Under the pieces are notes generated by a model. That model worked only from the letters and a program-made list of their open reading frames with translations, did no database searches and was not told the DNA's origin. A stretch of 64,000 bases of DNA. It comes from Spodoptera frugiperda (Eukaryota > Arthropoda > Insecta > Lepidoptera > Noctuidae). Below are positions 37,893-50,240 of this stretch, piece by piece. Position 1 is the first letter of the stretch; every line of letters starts with the position of its first letter. The stretch spans positions 4,402,001-4,466,000 of the forward strand of contig NC_064212.1 of assembly GCF_023101765.2 (NCBI RefSeq), given 5' to 3'. The translations under genes were made by a program, and so were the position numbers.

Positions 37893-38055
37893 TGCCCCAT
37901 ACTAGGATTTTCTCCTGTGTCGTTTACAAACATATAACTAAAACTAAATTCACATACACATCATAACTAGACACAAAGAGTTACTCCATGCGGGATTTGA
38001 GCCCGCTGCACGTTACGCGGCAGTCGGTTGCCCAGCCACCGTGTTAACCGTGCAA
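37893..38055 (-). mobile_element. tRNA-derived SINE
   Basis: On the minus strand the head reads 'GCACGGTTAACACGGTGGC', then 'TGGGCAACCGACTGCC', then a Pol III B-box-like GGGCTCAAATCCCGC, followed by a tail containing ACTCTTTGTGTC and 'TGTAAACGACACAGGAGAAA', with 'TCCTAGTATGGGGC' at the end. This is the familiar noctuid SINE whose other strand includes the phrases CGGCAGTCGGTTGCCCAGCC and 'ACTAGGATTTTCTCCTGTGT'. The copy has point decay and is not a functional tRNA. Confidence 0.85.
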
Positions 38056-38778
38056 ATTGTGAATTCGTTATTGTATTGCCATTAAAAAATCTACAGTTTT
38101 AGTACAGATTTGATGTAAAAACTGGGTTTCTAGAAGGAATATTATTTAATGCTTTTAGCCCAAATAACAGTTTTTTCATTTCACGAAATTATTTTTTCAT
38201 ACTTTAAATACATAATTATTTTTTCATACTTTAAACACATATTATTTCCAAAAAAATATTCATGAAAGATAACAACAAATATACATCACTACTTACTTAA
38301 TTATCCGCCATCAAACCAAAAAATCGACCATTAATTTTATTTAAGGTAGTAAAGACTAAAGACGTCAATACACCAATTGCGTGCATACTCGATCCTCATA
38401 ATCACAATGCACGCGACTCAGGAGGCGGGACGCACCATCGTCTGTGTATCAAGTTAGCACGTCGTTAGAGAGACTCTCGTTAGCGGCGTGTGGCGACGAC
38501 AAGCCAAGAATTTGCTAATGACACATGCTCGCGATAGGGCTGACTAATATAACCAGTTATAAAACGTATCAGCGCACTGTACTACTAATTAATGATAATA
38601 GGATTTTGTAATGAGGATTTGTTGTGATTGGTGGTGATATTTTTATGTTTTGAAGTTTATTTACTAGTACCCAGTGTTGGTATGTCATTATTAAAAAAAA
38701 GACAGATCAACCAAACAATCACTGCTGGACAAAATATACAGTGAGTTGTATCCAGACCACATCGATAGCTCAGAGACA

Positions 38779-38812
38779 ACCGCTAGCCAGGTCCGTCTAC
38801 CTGGCTAGCGGT
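38779..38812. repeat. Short perfect hairpin, 13-bp arms
   Basis: ACCGCTAGCCAGG (38779-38791) and CCTGGCTAGCGGT (38800-38812) are perfect inverted copies around the 8-base loop TCCGTCTA. The palindrome is GC-rich within AT-rich intron sequence. Its function is unknown. Confidence 0.85.
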
Positions 38813-39424
38813 AGATTTCATCTTAAAGTATGTTTGTAGAGTCGAAAAATGCGCAAAAGTTGATAAAACAACTAAGTACATAACTAAGGAAGGAAATCGC
38901 TAAAATACATACGGAAAATGTTAAAACTTAATAAGATGAACTCGTTTGACCGACACCACGTGTAAAATAAAATAATAAACCTATACTTCTGATCACTGAT
39001 TATTTCCTGATAAACTAAACTAAAATAATACTACAAAAAATCTCTCAATGAAGACGTTAATATTTCTTAACCTAATATTTAACACTAATCAAATTTCCAC
39101 GCTTTGATCCGAAGGAAGATTATTAGCAAAATTAGAAGAAGCTCGGTTGGTAACCCTATTGATATTCGCGGTCGCGCCGTCTACGGTTCGTACGCGGATG
39201 AATCAAGCGGTTTGACAAATCGGATCGCTTTAATGAATATCATGTTTATTATTCCAAACGAGTTGCATACGATTGTGTTTAATGACAGAACACCGTGTCT
39301 GCTTGCTTAGTGCTAAACGGAGATTAAGTTATGCATGCTATGCTAGTTTGCTTTGTTACATTTGTTGGTTTAGGAAATGGTGTCATCCGGCGTTTTGTGT
39401 GATTGAAACTTGGACATAATCTCA

Positions 39425-39565
39425 CTAATGTTATAAATGCGAAAGTTTGTGAGATTGTATGTTTGTTACTCAATCACGTCAAAACAGCTGATAGGGTTTA
39501 GAATAAATCATAGGCTACGTTTTATCCTATGGGGACGCGAGTAAAGCCGCGGGCAGAAGCTAGTA
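39425..39565 (+). repeat. Lepidopteran interspersed repeat, family C
   Basis: Runs from 'CTAATGTTATAAATGCGAAA' through 'GTTTGTGAGATTGTATGTTT', 'CTACGTTTTATCCTATGGGG', to 'GCCGCGGGCAGAAGCTAGT'. This order is one of the commonest moth repeats (class uncertain, from memory). It is well preserved at both ends and non-coding. Confidence 0.85.
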
Positions 39566-42500
39566 GACACATATCTGTTTTGCAAAAATATGTATTGGAG
39601 GTGTAATGCTTTCTTTTAAAAATACCTTTAGATGTATTAATACGATATGCCTTACTAATAGCGGAAGAAACACCGGTTATAACGACAAGTAACAAGTATT
39701 AAAATAATTTGCAAGCACACAAAATATCCTGTGTCTCCGTCATCACATATCCAGCAACAATAAATTAGACATTAATGTGACAGATTGCCAGTATAAATAT
39801 TTCCGCACAAACAAATTATTTTCTATGTATTTATTTCCAGCGAAATTTTATTTAGAGTAACGTTCGTTAACCGTGAGGCAATCTCGTATTCAAATTGACA
39901 TAGTAAAACAACAGAGCCTCCGGACCAAGTTCCATAAACTCGTTTCAAACTCCCCTCTACACATTCTATCGGCGATTTTTAATTAAGTCCCTAGCGAGCG
40001 GCAAGCGAGCAAAGTAACACCATCAATTCATTATCCTAAACTCTGGCTCGATTGTTCCTCGCTCGCTACTTACGCAAACTTTCATTTTAATCAAGCGTTT
40101 AATTAAAAATTATCCGAGAAAAACAAAATAAGCCCGTTAGGGGGCGGTCTGAACTAATTAAGGCGCATGCGATGAGCCGACCGACAACAGCGGCCGTGAG
40201 GTGAGCGTCCTTTAATTAAACGCCTTGTTCTACTCCAGTGGCCGTCGCTTAGCGAAACTATTACTACAACTAGCGAGGAAAAACCTGACAAGTGTTAGGG
40301 GCGTAGTCGTGCCGGAGTCGCGCCGGAGTCGGACCGGTGGTCGTGGCTCGTGCCGCGTAATGACGACGTAATTATTATAGCGACGCGTCGCCTCCCTCAA
40401 AGCATGTATTATTAAGAGACGAGAGGTGCCGTCCATTAGTTTACAACTCTTTAACGAGACCATCCTGTAATTATGTTAACGCGAAACAATTAAATTTCGC
40501 TAATGACTCCAACCACTTTTTGTGAAACATTACCTAATATAATATTACATTATAAAAGATGGAAGCCCTTCTCTCAAAGCTTTAGTTGCTATGAAATATA
40601 CCATTGTAAATAAGCGTATAACAAAAACGGTATAGCAAAACTTTTCTAATTACTGTTAATACCAATATCAATTAACTTGCGCTAAGAATTAATTATCTTG
40701 GTATTACGGTCCCTCATTTATTACTAAACTTTCACTAATCAATCTTCCAAAGTAGCCAACATCGCTATAACATAATTCTATAAAATTACCACTATATATT
40801 TTCTTAATGAGAAACGCTACAAAGAATAATAAAAGGATGTACCTATCTAATAAATATTATCACATTAAACGATTTGTACAGGGGATTATAAGACTTATAG
40901 GTTTAATCTAAATTAATTAACGACGAGTACTTGTGTCGCAGTACTTACTGTAAAGCGGTTAAAGCTCGTTATCTATGTCTTCGCTAATACTCAAATTATT
41001 GCTCAAAGAAATGTTCAATACGTCCGATTCATAACAATTTCGTAATTCTTAACACAAGTACCAAATTGGCTTTCTACAACTCATCATCAACTTTCAAGGT
41101 ACTGCCACAAGCCATCATTGCTATCTTATCAATTAGCGGTACGACATATTTGACAGTTTATAACGCCATTTCCCACATTAATTTAGTCAAAGGCGGCGCG
41201 AGGATTGACGTATAGTATTAATTATGTCAATTAACGGTGTCACGCATAAATAATAATAATTTATAAGTGGTAACATTTGTCAAAAGCCACACTCGCACGA
41301 TGAGCTAATCGACTATCACCGCTAATTGCCGCTGCGCGCACCCCGGCGGTGTCGGGCGCCGCGTCCACCCGCACCCACCCCGCTCCACCCCTCGCCTCTA
41401 ACTAATTAGATAAGTTTGCAACTCCACTGTACTTCTGGTGCTCCACTCCGCCGGTAAGCATCAATCTTTTTAATTAAACATTTTTGACACCGCAACGATT
41501 AGCCATCGAACCCATTTCTATGCTAATATTGTGAATAGTTTTAATTTAAATGCAAAACGAGGAGCGAATATCCCCGCTATACTGCACACTTTCGTGCGTC
41601 CTGCATTGTTACAGGGATTTCCAACTGTTCTTACGATGTGTACAGGTGATTTTATAAAACCGTTTATATTCACATAAAACTCCCCATATAGCTTGTGGTC
41701 GATTAGGGAAAACCACATTACAAAGTTGTAAAGGCAAGATAAACTATTTAATGGCATAGTAAATTGATGATGACTTCATACTCAAAATACGGGCAATAAA
41801 ACGAAGCAATTTGAATAAAAACTTCATAACGTCCCTACGCAATTCCATCAAAGTAAAAATACATATCAGTGTAACGCGTTGCGTGGAAAGCTCAATTAAG
41901 ATATATCATAACATGTCTGTATTGTCTATCAATAGAAGAGACATTATGCAAATACTGTATGCCGACCGCAAAGCTCCTATACAAAATAGTCTGTTATCAT
42001 AATTAATTGGTTATTGACTCAATTCCCGTGTCCATAATACGTGTTTTAATCAACCCATTTGTAAGCAACAAAAATTTAATAGACGAATCAATTTCGTTAA
42101 TAGTCCAACAGCCGCATCGAGCGACGTTAACTCGAATAGATTTTATAATGGCCGTCTGATCAAATATTACTTTTTATGTAAACACATTTATTAAAATCGA
42201 TCGGATTTACGTCAAATTGATCATAATCAATATCGTAAGCAATTAATTTATGGGACAAGTGTAGATTGTTGTTAATAAAACGAGAATCGAGTCCATTATA
42301 GATGACCGCGGTACAATAAATCAGGACGTACAATGGCACATTGTCTGTCGCTCAACCTGATTAAATAAATAAATAGGTGCCGATCTGAGACGCTTGCGCA
42401 GATCTTATCACACATCTTGGGACATTTATAGAAGCGAAAACGCCGAAACGACCTCTCTATATAAGATAATAAGGCTTTAAGTATCAGTGTATGAAATCGC

Positions 42501-45135
42501 ATGTATCTAATCGTTGGCCGTGTTTGGCATGTGTTGAAGGGAATTGAGGCTTTGTTTGTATTGTATTTTGGTTGAAAGTTGAGTGGTGGATATGTCTTGT
42601 TAGTTAGAACGAGAGACGGCCGAGATGGATGGCAGCGAGGAAGGCGAACTACGAAGGTTTGCACTTCATCTTTCATCGTTATATGCTCAGTGACGTGCTA
42701 GTGAGAAACGTAAATTAAGTGCTGCTATTATCGGTAGCAAACCGTTTTATTATGTAAATTGTGAAACTATCGCAAGCTTATTAAATTCTACCATAAACAT
42801 AAAGTTTCCTAAAGTTAACGTAGAAAAGTTAATTATCACAAAATGAAAAATTAACTATAACAACGAATGTTTTAAATAAAATGTTTGTTATAAATTTTAT
42901 TTATAAACACCATATCTACGCACAAGTATCAACAAAAAAGCCCAATTTACAAAATTTCTACGAAAGTTGTATAAATTGAAACATTTATTAGTATTTCTGT
43001 ACACTTCCAAAGCATTTGACTCGGGAGATTTAATAAGAAAACTTAGAAAACTAGTTAACTTTCTTGCTAGTTTAGTTCTCTCTGAACCTAGATTGGCACT
43101 AAGCTTGAGCCGGATATATTAGACTAAAGATATCATTTAAAATACTCTAAAATAATTCACGCCCTTTGAATTTAATTTCGGTGTACCCCTAGGTGTCATA
43201 ATTGGACCAATAATTATTTGAAGCGATAAAAAACATTACGCAGTTTGAGAGATCTATCACAATATCCTTTGTCAAATAAACATGAAATGTAACACCTAAA
43301 ATATACGTGCGACCAGATTGCCACCAATATTACAGCTTAGTAAAATATACATATTAACTGTGTCAAAACATGAGCTAAGTTTGAGCGATAATTAAGTTAC
43401 GCGTTCGCATTACACGCAACACATGACATTCACAATTTACATGCGATATTAATGAATCTCGACGCAAATTTTAACCGGTGTCCAGTAACGGTCGTTAGGG
43501 AGCTTTATTTAGGGTAAAAGGCACAGTAATTGGCCCGGCCGGATGCAGCGCACAGGTGCTCCGTGCGTGCGCCCTCTCGCGGTGGCCACAGGAAATGAGA
43601 GCCAATTTGAATTTCTTCCGTACCGAATCGATTAATTGGAGAGCTATTAAATCATTTTTCGGTTATGATTCCATTTCAAATGAATAAATCGTGGTTATTT
43701 ATTTTTTTCATTACACCTGCGCCATTCAATGTAATGAAGAGTGTACAAAAATAAGAACAAAAAAGTTTGAAGACAATGAAGACGGAATGATTAAGTTACG
43801 GTTTTTACTTAATGTATTATAAAAAGAAAAGTTAATTAAATAAGCCGTAACAAAAAGGTGGAAGACAAAAAGGGATATCCTGGTGCATCGATGATTTGAG
43901 TGGAACAACTGGTGGGCATAATGAAGTCGACACGTAAAGGTACAAGTCAATGGAAGTTTGTTTCCCTCACAACATTATGGAGGCACGTACTTCATATTTC
44001 ACTCGATCTTGATTCGCCATCGCAAACAATTTGTAACGTAAAAGGGTAATTAGGAGTTTAACCTGCACGAAAATAAAGGAATTATTAGAAAACAATCCGG
44101 ACAGAAAAGGAGGGGTGCAGGTCGGTGAGGCGAGGGGGGTACGAAGGAAGGGTGTCTAATTAGGGAGTGGGGGCGAAGGTAATGAGCCGCGATCGCCGCT
44201 CCGATATAACGAAGGCTATTTACGCGGTGGTCGCTCTGAAAATTGCGAGGTTTTGTTTTAAAAGCGGTTACCGTTTGAGTTTTGCGATTAAGGAGTTTAA
44301 TTAGACAGTGTTGTTTACAACCTCATTACGGTAGGTAACGTCGGTGGGAAATAGCCTCGGATATCGGCCGATAATTTATGAAGTTGAAAAATGAGTTTCT
44401 TGCCGCTAAGTAGATTCTGTTGTAGATTATAACCAAACAATCCGGGCTTATGAATAAACATGAGCTCAATCTCCTTGTTCTTTCTGTTAAAAACTGAATG
44501 TGGACTTTATGCTGTTCTTTTTAGAGTCAATTATTATTTGTTGGTGGATAATAAACTTGACCTTCAATTGTTTTAGAAAATTACAACCGTCGTCGTTGTT
44601 GCGGACGGTCCGGTACTGATTAATTGTAAGTAAGTATTATTACTTTAAGAAACTTTTACGAGAGTATTGAAAAAACTATTTAAACTATGAAGATATAGAT
44701 ATACTAGGTTTATAACACGAAGAATATAATAAACAAGAAGCTAAAAGAAATAAACAAAACAACAACGAATGCTCATAGCTCGACAGTAATAAAAATGTAG
44801 TTGTTTACAAAAGCACAAACATTAGGCCACCATCTATAGGAACACCTTTTAGCCGAGGGCGTACTAAAAACACTTTAAACCCTACAGAGCAATATATCAA
44901 GCCAGTAAAGGTGTGCTATGCATCAATACGTATGCATAATGAACTAAGTCAGTTAGCATAACTTTTTAATACATTTTTTTTATTGAAGTCCCCTACAACT
45001 TCCATATATACGAGTTGATTAGGATTGTCGACATCATTCATGGCATTCCTACATAGCATTTTACACCTATGTACTAAAGCATCTCTATTAACGTTTATGT
45101 TAATTATATTAGTTTCTGGAATTCATTACAGTATG

Positions 45136-45283
45136 CTTAGTACGAGTTTGTTTAACGTTGAACGAAAACGAAACGAGTGAGCGTTCGGTGCTCTGATTGG
45201 CCGGCTTAAATGAACCAACCAATCAAAGCGCCGAACGGGCTCTCGTTTAGATCACGTTTAACGTAAAACAAACTTGTATTAAG
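45136..45283. mobile_element. Palindromic MITE, copy 2
   Basis: Starts CTTAGTACGAGTTTGTTTAA and ends 'CGTAAAACAAACTTGTATTAAG'. Arms contain 'GAGCGTTCGGTGCTCTGATT' and 'AATCAAAGCGCCGAACGGGC', an imperfect inverted pair around a short centre. It belongs to the same family as 32298-32429, with the central GGCCGGC/GGTTGG halves in the opposite orientation. No coding capacity. Confidence 0.88.
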
Positions 45284-48200
45284 CCCTCAGAATATAATTA
45301 TAATTATTGAATTCGTTTGTGTGTACACATTGATTTACATTTTAAGTAGTGAAATGATTGTATTCATTGTTGTCATAAAATAATTGTTGAATGAATCTTT
45401 TTAAAGTTAGGGATTAAGAAATTGATATAAATAATTATGAACTTACTTCAGTATATTATTGGAACATGTTATTGTCAATACTGAATATCTAAAACTAATA
45501 GTTAGCATTTAAAAATAAAACAGTGTAGAATCTACGATTTTTAGTTTACAACTTGATCAACCAGTGATTCGAGCAACAAAATATTGGAAATCCAAGTTGG
45601 CTGTTCAGTGCTACCTACGTATAAAAGTAAGAAGTCGAGAGCAAAAGTTAGTCGAACATAAAATTGAAGGTGGTCATTAGTTGTCAAGAAATAATTACCG
45701 TTTCGTGGAATCCCGGTGGGAATAACCTAAGATGTCCTTTGATATAAGATACGAGATCACCAATTAAAGTAAGAAATATGCTCTAATTAGATTAAAGAAC
45801 AACCTGAACAATGCGTAGAATGTATTTAAAGCGAATTAAAGATATTATTCAAGGTTGTTCAAATAAAAAGAAATCTTGTCTGATAAAAATTAAGAATCCT
45901 TTTCACTTATGTCAATATCGTTATAAAACGGTGTAGATAAGTTGTAAGCGGCCGCGGCTCGCGAGGCCGACGACGGGACGCGGCACAAAAGGAACGTTTT
46001 TTCCCAGTAATAGACGTCCCGCCGACATCATTAACGTATCGACAAAGTTGGTCGCAGTTATTCGCTAATGTGACAACAACAGAGAAAGCCCGCCACAAAT
46101 GAGGGACCATCTTTTCGGCTTAGGATTTGGACACACTGAGGGTTTTGTTTGACGAGCCTCGTGAATTTTGATGGAATTTTATCATCGTATATTATGGTGT
46201 AGTTTTTATTTAATTAATTGTATCTGGTAAATGTAAATGGATTACAAGTTTTAAGAAGAGAAAGTTCAGTAAATCATTCAGCGCTCGTAGCACGTACTAC
46301 GAACTCCGTAGCAATAAAACTGGACACACTTTTCTGTAATTTTACATTTATTGTCTAATGTCCAATGATAGTATCTTTTATTTATAGGCGCAGTAATGTT
46401 GTAATTAACTTTATTCCTCATTAATTAGTTTCTAATTAGGGGGAAATATATTATAGTCGTATAATCTGAACGTTACGAACGGCGTAGTGCTATAACAAAG
46501 GCACACCAGTCCTCGACCTGTACAAAATGCAGGTGTTTTTAATTATGATAGTAATTTCATTCAATTATGTGTTACCAGCTAGTGTTTGCACCCGGTGTGC
46601 CCCGGGCGCGGGGGTGTATTCTAATCGCGTGTTAGCGTGGCCCGTTTTTGCGTTAACGAACAGGTTGCGTTAAGGCGACGTAGACGGCGAATCGACGGGA
46701 ATTTCGCCTCATTAAAAGTTGCGACCTGCGGAGGAGGCAATTTGGAGGCTCGCGACGACTTCGCCCGCTACTTATTAACGAGCCGACTTTACACTATCAG
46801 TGTGACGCGAGTCGCGACGGACGTCTTCCTCCGTCCCTTTATACATATTTTATTTGTATCGCGTTAGTGGCTCACTATTATTATTAGCAGCATCCCTCGC
46901 GTGCTGCGGTCTCGCCCCACCTGCCCCACTCGAATTAGTAAACAAACGTCTTTACGAGCGGTTTTACGAGCCCCGCGATATTTCGGTCTCGCGCACGCCG
47001 GTTTACGACATAATGAATTTGTTGATGAACTAGGTATTAGAAAGTTTGGAAATAGACGCGTTAGTGACCGACGCATCGGTCGTGGTACCGGTAGCGTTGT
47101 TATTACTATAATAACTATTACACGTGACACGAACTGTTACAAGTGTATCTCCGCGAGGGCAATGTTCAGCAACTCGCTACTAACTCCCTTCGAATTCGAA
47201 CAAGAATAATAAAAATACAATATCGCTACACCAATATTGCGCTGAACATAACATGGAGTCGTTACAAAACATAAACATGAATAGGATTCACTAGTCAAAT
47301 TGATCATACAGTTTTATGATCTAGGCGAGAATCGTAAAGTCATGCCAGATATATAAATTAGGTCGTTAAACTTTATTTTTTTGTAAATGAGTTAATGATT
47401 ATGTAATGGTTGGGTGCGCGGTGTGCTGCCCGCGTTGTTTAGGACGCAACGTAAAAAGACAGGCGCGTTAACTACTAGATAATAGTGGTAAAGTTAAGCG
47501 GTTTAGTATTAAATTACAGCCGCTCTGGCACATAATTAAGGCATCTTCAATAAAGTTAAGCATAAATTTACATATCGGTGCGAGCATACCTCCTGTTATT
47601 AATAAGTAAGTCGTAGTAAGTTAGTAGTGCAGAGAGCACGCGTCTCATAGTTATGGCGAGGTTAACACATGAGGTTAATTAAGATCAGAAGCGGGATCTA
47701 TAACTAGCTAACGTCGCTACCGACACTCGCGCGAGTTTACTGAGTGCTTCCCCTTAATTGATACGATTTGATCGTCATCACAAGCTCTCGCTTATTCCCG
47801 GTATATAATTTAATTAAAATTTATGTTACGATAATTTAATTTATATCCGACGATAAACGTAATTGGTTAGTTTCCTTGCCGCGCGGATGACGTTCCGCGT
47901 GACACAGGGAATATTCAAAGAGCTCTGACAACTGACAATAAAAATCACTATCGACGAGTCAAAGCAATATCTTTCGGCTGGATATGAACTGTCACAGGAG
48001 CAATCGTAACAAGTGGGAGTCCGGCCTAACCGAATCTCGGGCAGTAAACATTATTAAAAATTCCTTTGACAGCGGTGGCTATCGAATAATGATTTGTGTA
48101 CGTCACGCCGGCTTCCGCTGTCATACTTGCGCCAAATTTTCACCGGGACCATTTTTTACTATTTTTTGACGGCCAGCCGGACGCCGGGCACTGCGTTTAT

Positions 48201-49365
48201 TTATTAACGAAATTCGTCCGTCTATGTAACACGTTTCGTTCGCCACGTGTGCCTGGGACAATGTGGACTCCACATGCATGGAATAGAGCATAAGATGCAG
48301 TGGCCAGCATGACACGCAATAAGCCTTTTTCAATTGCGCGAGTATCGTTTACGAGGCTGCATAGGCGCGACGCGGCATTGCGCCCGTGCGCTCCACCCAT
48401 ATCAATTTCGAATAGGTTTCCTATTCGGCCAGAGAGATTGCGTTTTGATCGTTTTGTGTGTAAAACTGTTGCCCTAAATTAAACGCTTTAATAATAGAAT
48501 AGAAATAAAACTGGTCCCGGTCTGTTGACATGACAACATTGAGCGATATCGAGCGTGCAGTTGAATGTTAATATTTCATTAGTCGATTGGTGAAGGTAAA
48601 CGTGGCGTATTTACGGTGGCATCGGACGTGGCTAGGCGGGACACGTACAGCTTCAATGTTGGGATCATCAATTACAAACTACTACCAATTAGTGATAGTG
48701 CACTAACAAATCAAATTTAACTGGGTCCTGTTGGGGAGTCGTTCGCTAATTAGAGCTGCGGGCGAGGTGCTTCCTGCGAACTAATCAGGTGGCTAAATAA
48801 TGTAGTCGTGACGGCGTCGTTAGCGCTCGTGAGACAGACGTTATTAATTAACATCACATCGACCCCCCTCCCCCCACATCCCTCGCCCCCAGCCTCCGCC
48901 CGCCCCGTGCTATCACTGCGACACTCACTCTACTTAATGACTTAATACCTATTATGACGACTGCATTCCACATTGCACCCTTGAAACCTTGAAATAAATG
49001 TGAACGATCGGAATACTTAATGAAGTCTCGAAATGATAATTAGTACAACTGCTTTGCTTGTTCGATTGCCTATTGAGTTCCTTTTATGGCATCCGAGTTC
49101 TGTGAATAAGCCATTGAATCTAGACACACGGCAGTGTGTCCGCCAAGTTCGAGCAAAAAACCGACACACCGGCCGTGGGTTATATTACACGAACCATTTC
49201 GGGCCAAGTTCGACCCACCTAAAACTCAAAATCTATTTTATCTACGCATATGAAATTTCTAGTATCTGTCGAGATCTACTTACTTATCTAAAATACAAAA
49301 TTTCATTAATGTACCTATTGTAGGTCTTGAGATATTGACGTCAGAAAATCGCTATTTTTACTATA

Positions 49366-49408
49366 CACTCACTGACTGACTCACTCACTCACTCACTCAC
49401 TCACTCAT
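49366..49408. repeat. Microsatellite (CTCA)n with GACT interruptions
   Basis: A run of CACT/CTCA tetramers, interrupted early by GACTGACT. It directly precedes 'ATCAAAAACCTAGACCACTT', as it does in a common moth repeat, so it is probably the edge of that repeat. Confidence 0.85.
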
Positions 49409-49422
49409 CAAAAACCTAGACC

Positions 49423-49690
49423 ACTTCCAATGGTCGTATTGACTTGAAATTTGGCATGGAGGTAGGTCTTTAGGTCAAGGTAAAGGAAAAAATCTGAAAA
49501 TGGCCAAGTGTGAGTCGGTTTTAAAAATAATGAAGGTGTAAATTCATACCCCTAAGGAACTAAAACAAAAAAATTATCTATATCTTCCAATGGTCGTACT
49601 GACCTAAAATTCGTTACGAAGGTTTGTATTCAGTCAAAGTAAAGTAAAATAAGAAAAAAAGAAAATAAACCTTACAAAAATAAATGAAAT
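49423..49690. repeat. Diverged direct repeat, 160-base period
   Basis: The phrase CTTCCAATGGTCGTATTGAC at 49424 recurs as CTTCCAATGGTCGTACTGAC at 49584, and similarity continues for about 60 bases (AAATTTGGCATGG against AAATTCGTTACGA, then GTCAAGGTAAAG against GTCAAAGTAAAG). Together with the microsatellite before it and the inverted repeat after it, this is a composite non-coding transposon-like locus. Confidence 0.75.
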
Positions 49691-50026
49691 CCCACCCAAA
49701 ACATAAATGTGAAAGGCTGCCAAGTTCGATAATATTGAATGCTTCGCCTATAAAAGAAGTGAGATCTAAATAAGTACCAAGTTCCATACACAGACCTCAG
49801 TTAAAAATGATATAACTTGGCAAGTTTTAATAGAAAATTATATACTTGACTCATTGCGTTTAGTAGGTTTATAACAAAGTGTGTGAAAACTTGCCAACTT
49901 GTTATATCATTTTTAACTGAGGTCTGTGTATGGAACTTGGTACTTATTTAGATCTCACTTCTTTTATAGGCGAAGCATTCAATATTATCGAACTTGGCAG
50001 CCTTTCACATTTATGTTTTGGGTGGG
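49691..50026. repeat. Near-perfect long inverted repeat, arms 138 and 141 bases
   Basis: Left arm 49691-49828 and right arm 49886-50026 are reverse complements. Reading segment by segment I find no mismatch over the outer 124 bases (from CCCACCCAAAACATAAATG to AAAAATGATATAAC), then one 3-base indel (AAG), then 12 matching bases TTGGCAAGTTTT. The spacer is 57 bases (49829-49885). A transcript of either strand would fold into a long hairpin. It may be a fold-back transposon or an inverted duplication of part of a repeat. Near-perfect arms imply youth or ongoing conversion. Confidence 0.95.
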
Positions 50027-50200
50027 TTAGAAATCTACATTAATTCATTGGTACAACGTTTTAATTTGGACTAGCGTTGACAACTGCATACCTGCGTGTA
50101 CCAGCCATATTTGAATCCAATATGGAATACGTTCTATAAGTTTGAATCATAATAGAAATTTTTGACAGTTACCTATTTCGAATTAAAATAAGACATGTTG

Positions 50201-50240
50201 GCCGAATTGCGAACTTCCTCCATTTTGGGAAGTCGGTGTG
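50201..50240 (+). repeat. Short moth-repeat fragment
   Basis: 'GCCGAATTGCGAACTTCCTC' followed by 'CATTTTGGGAAGTCGGT' resembles the frequent moth repeat phrase with CCTCCTTTTTGGAAGTCGG. The match is short and from memory. Confidence 0.45.

Noticed and set aside
42296..42676. 126-codon minus-strand frame in LMO4 intron 1
   Set aside because: No recognisable motif, no splice context and atypical composition.
49366..49408. Regular short repeats considered as a CRISPR-like array
   Set aside because: Simple tetranucleotide microsatellite without spacers, in an animal genome.
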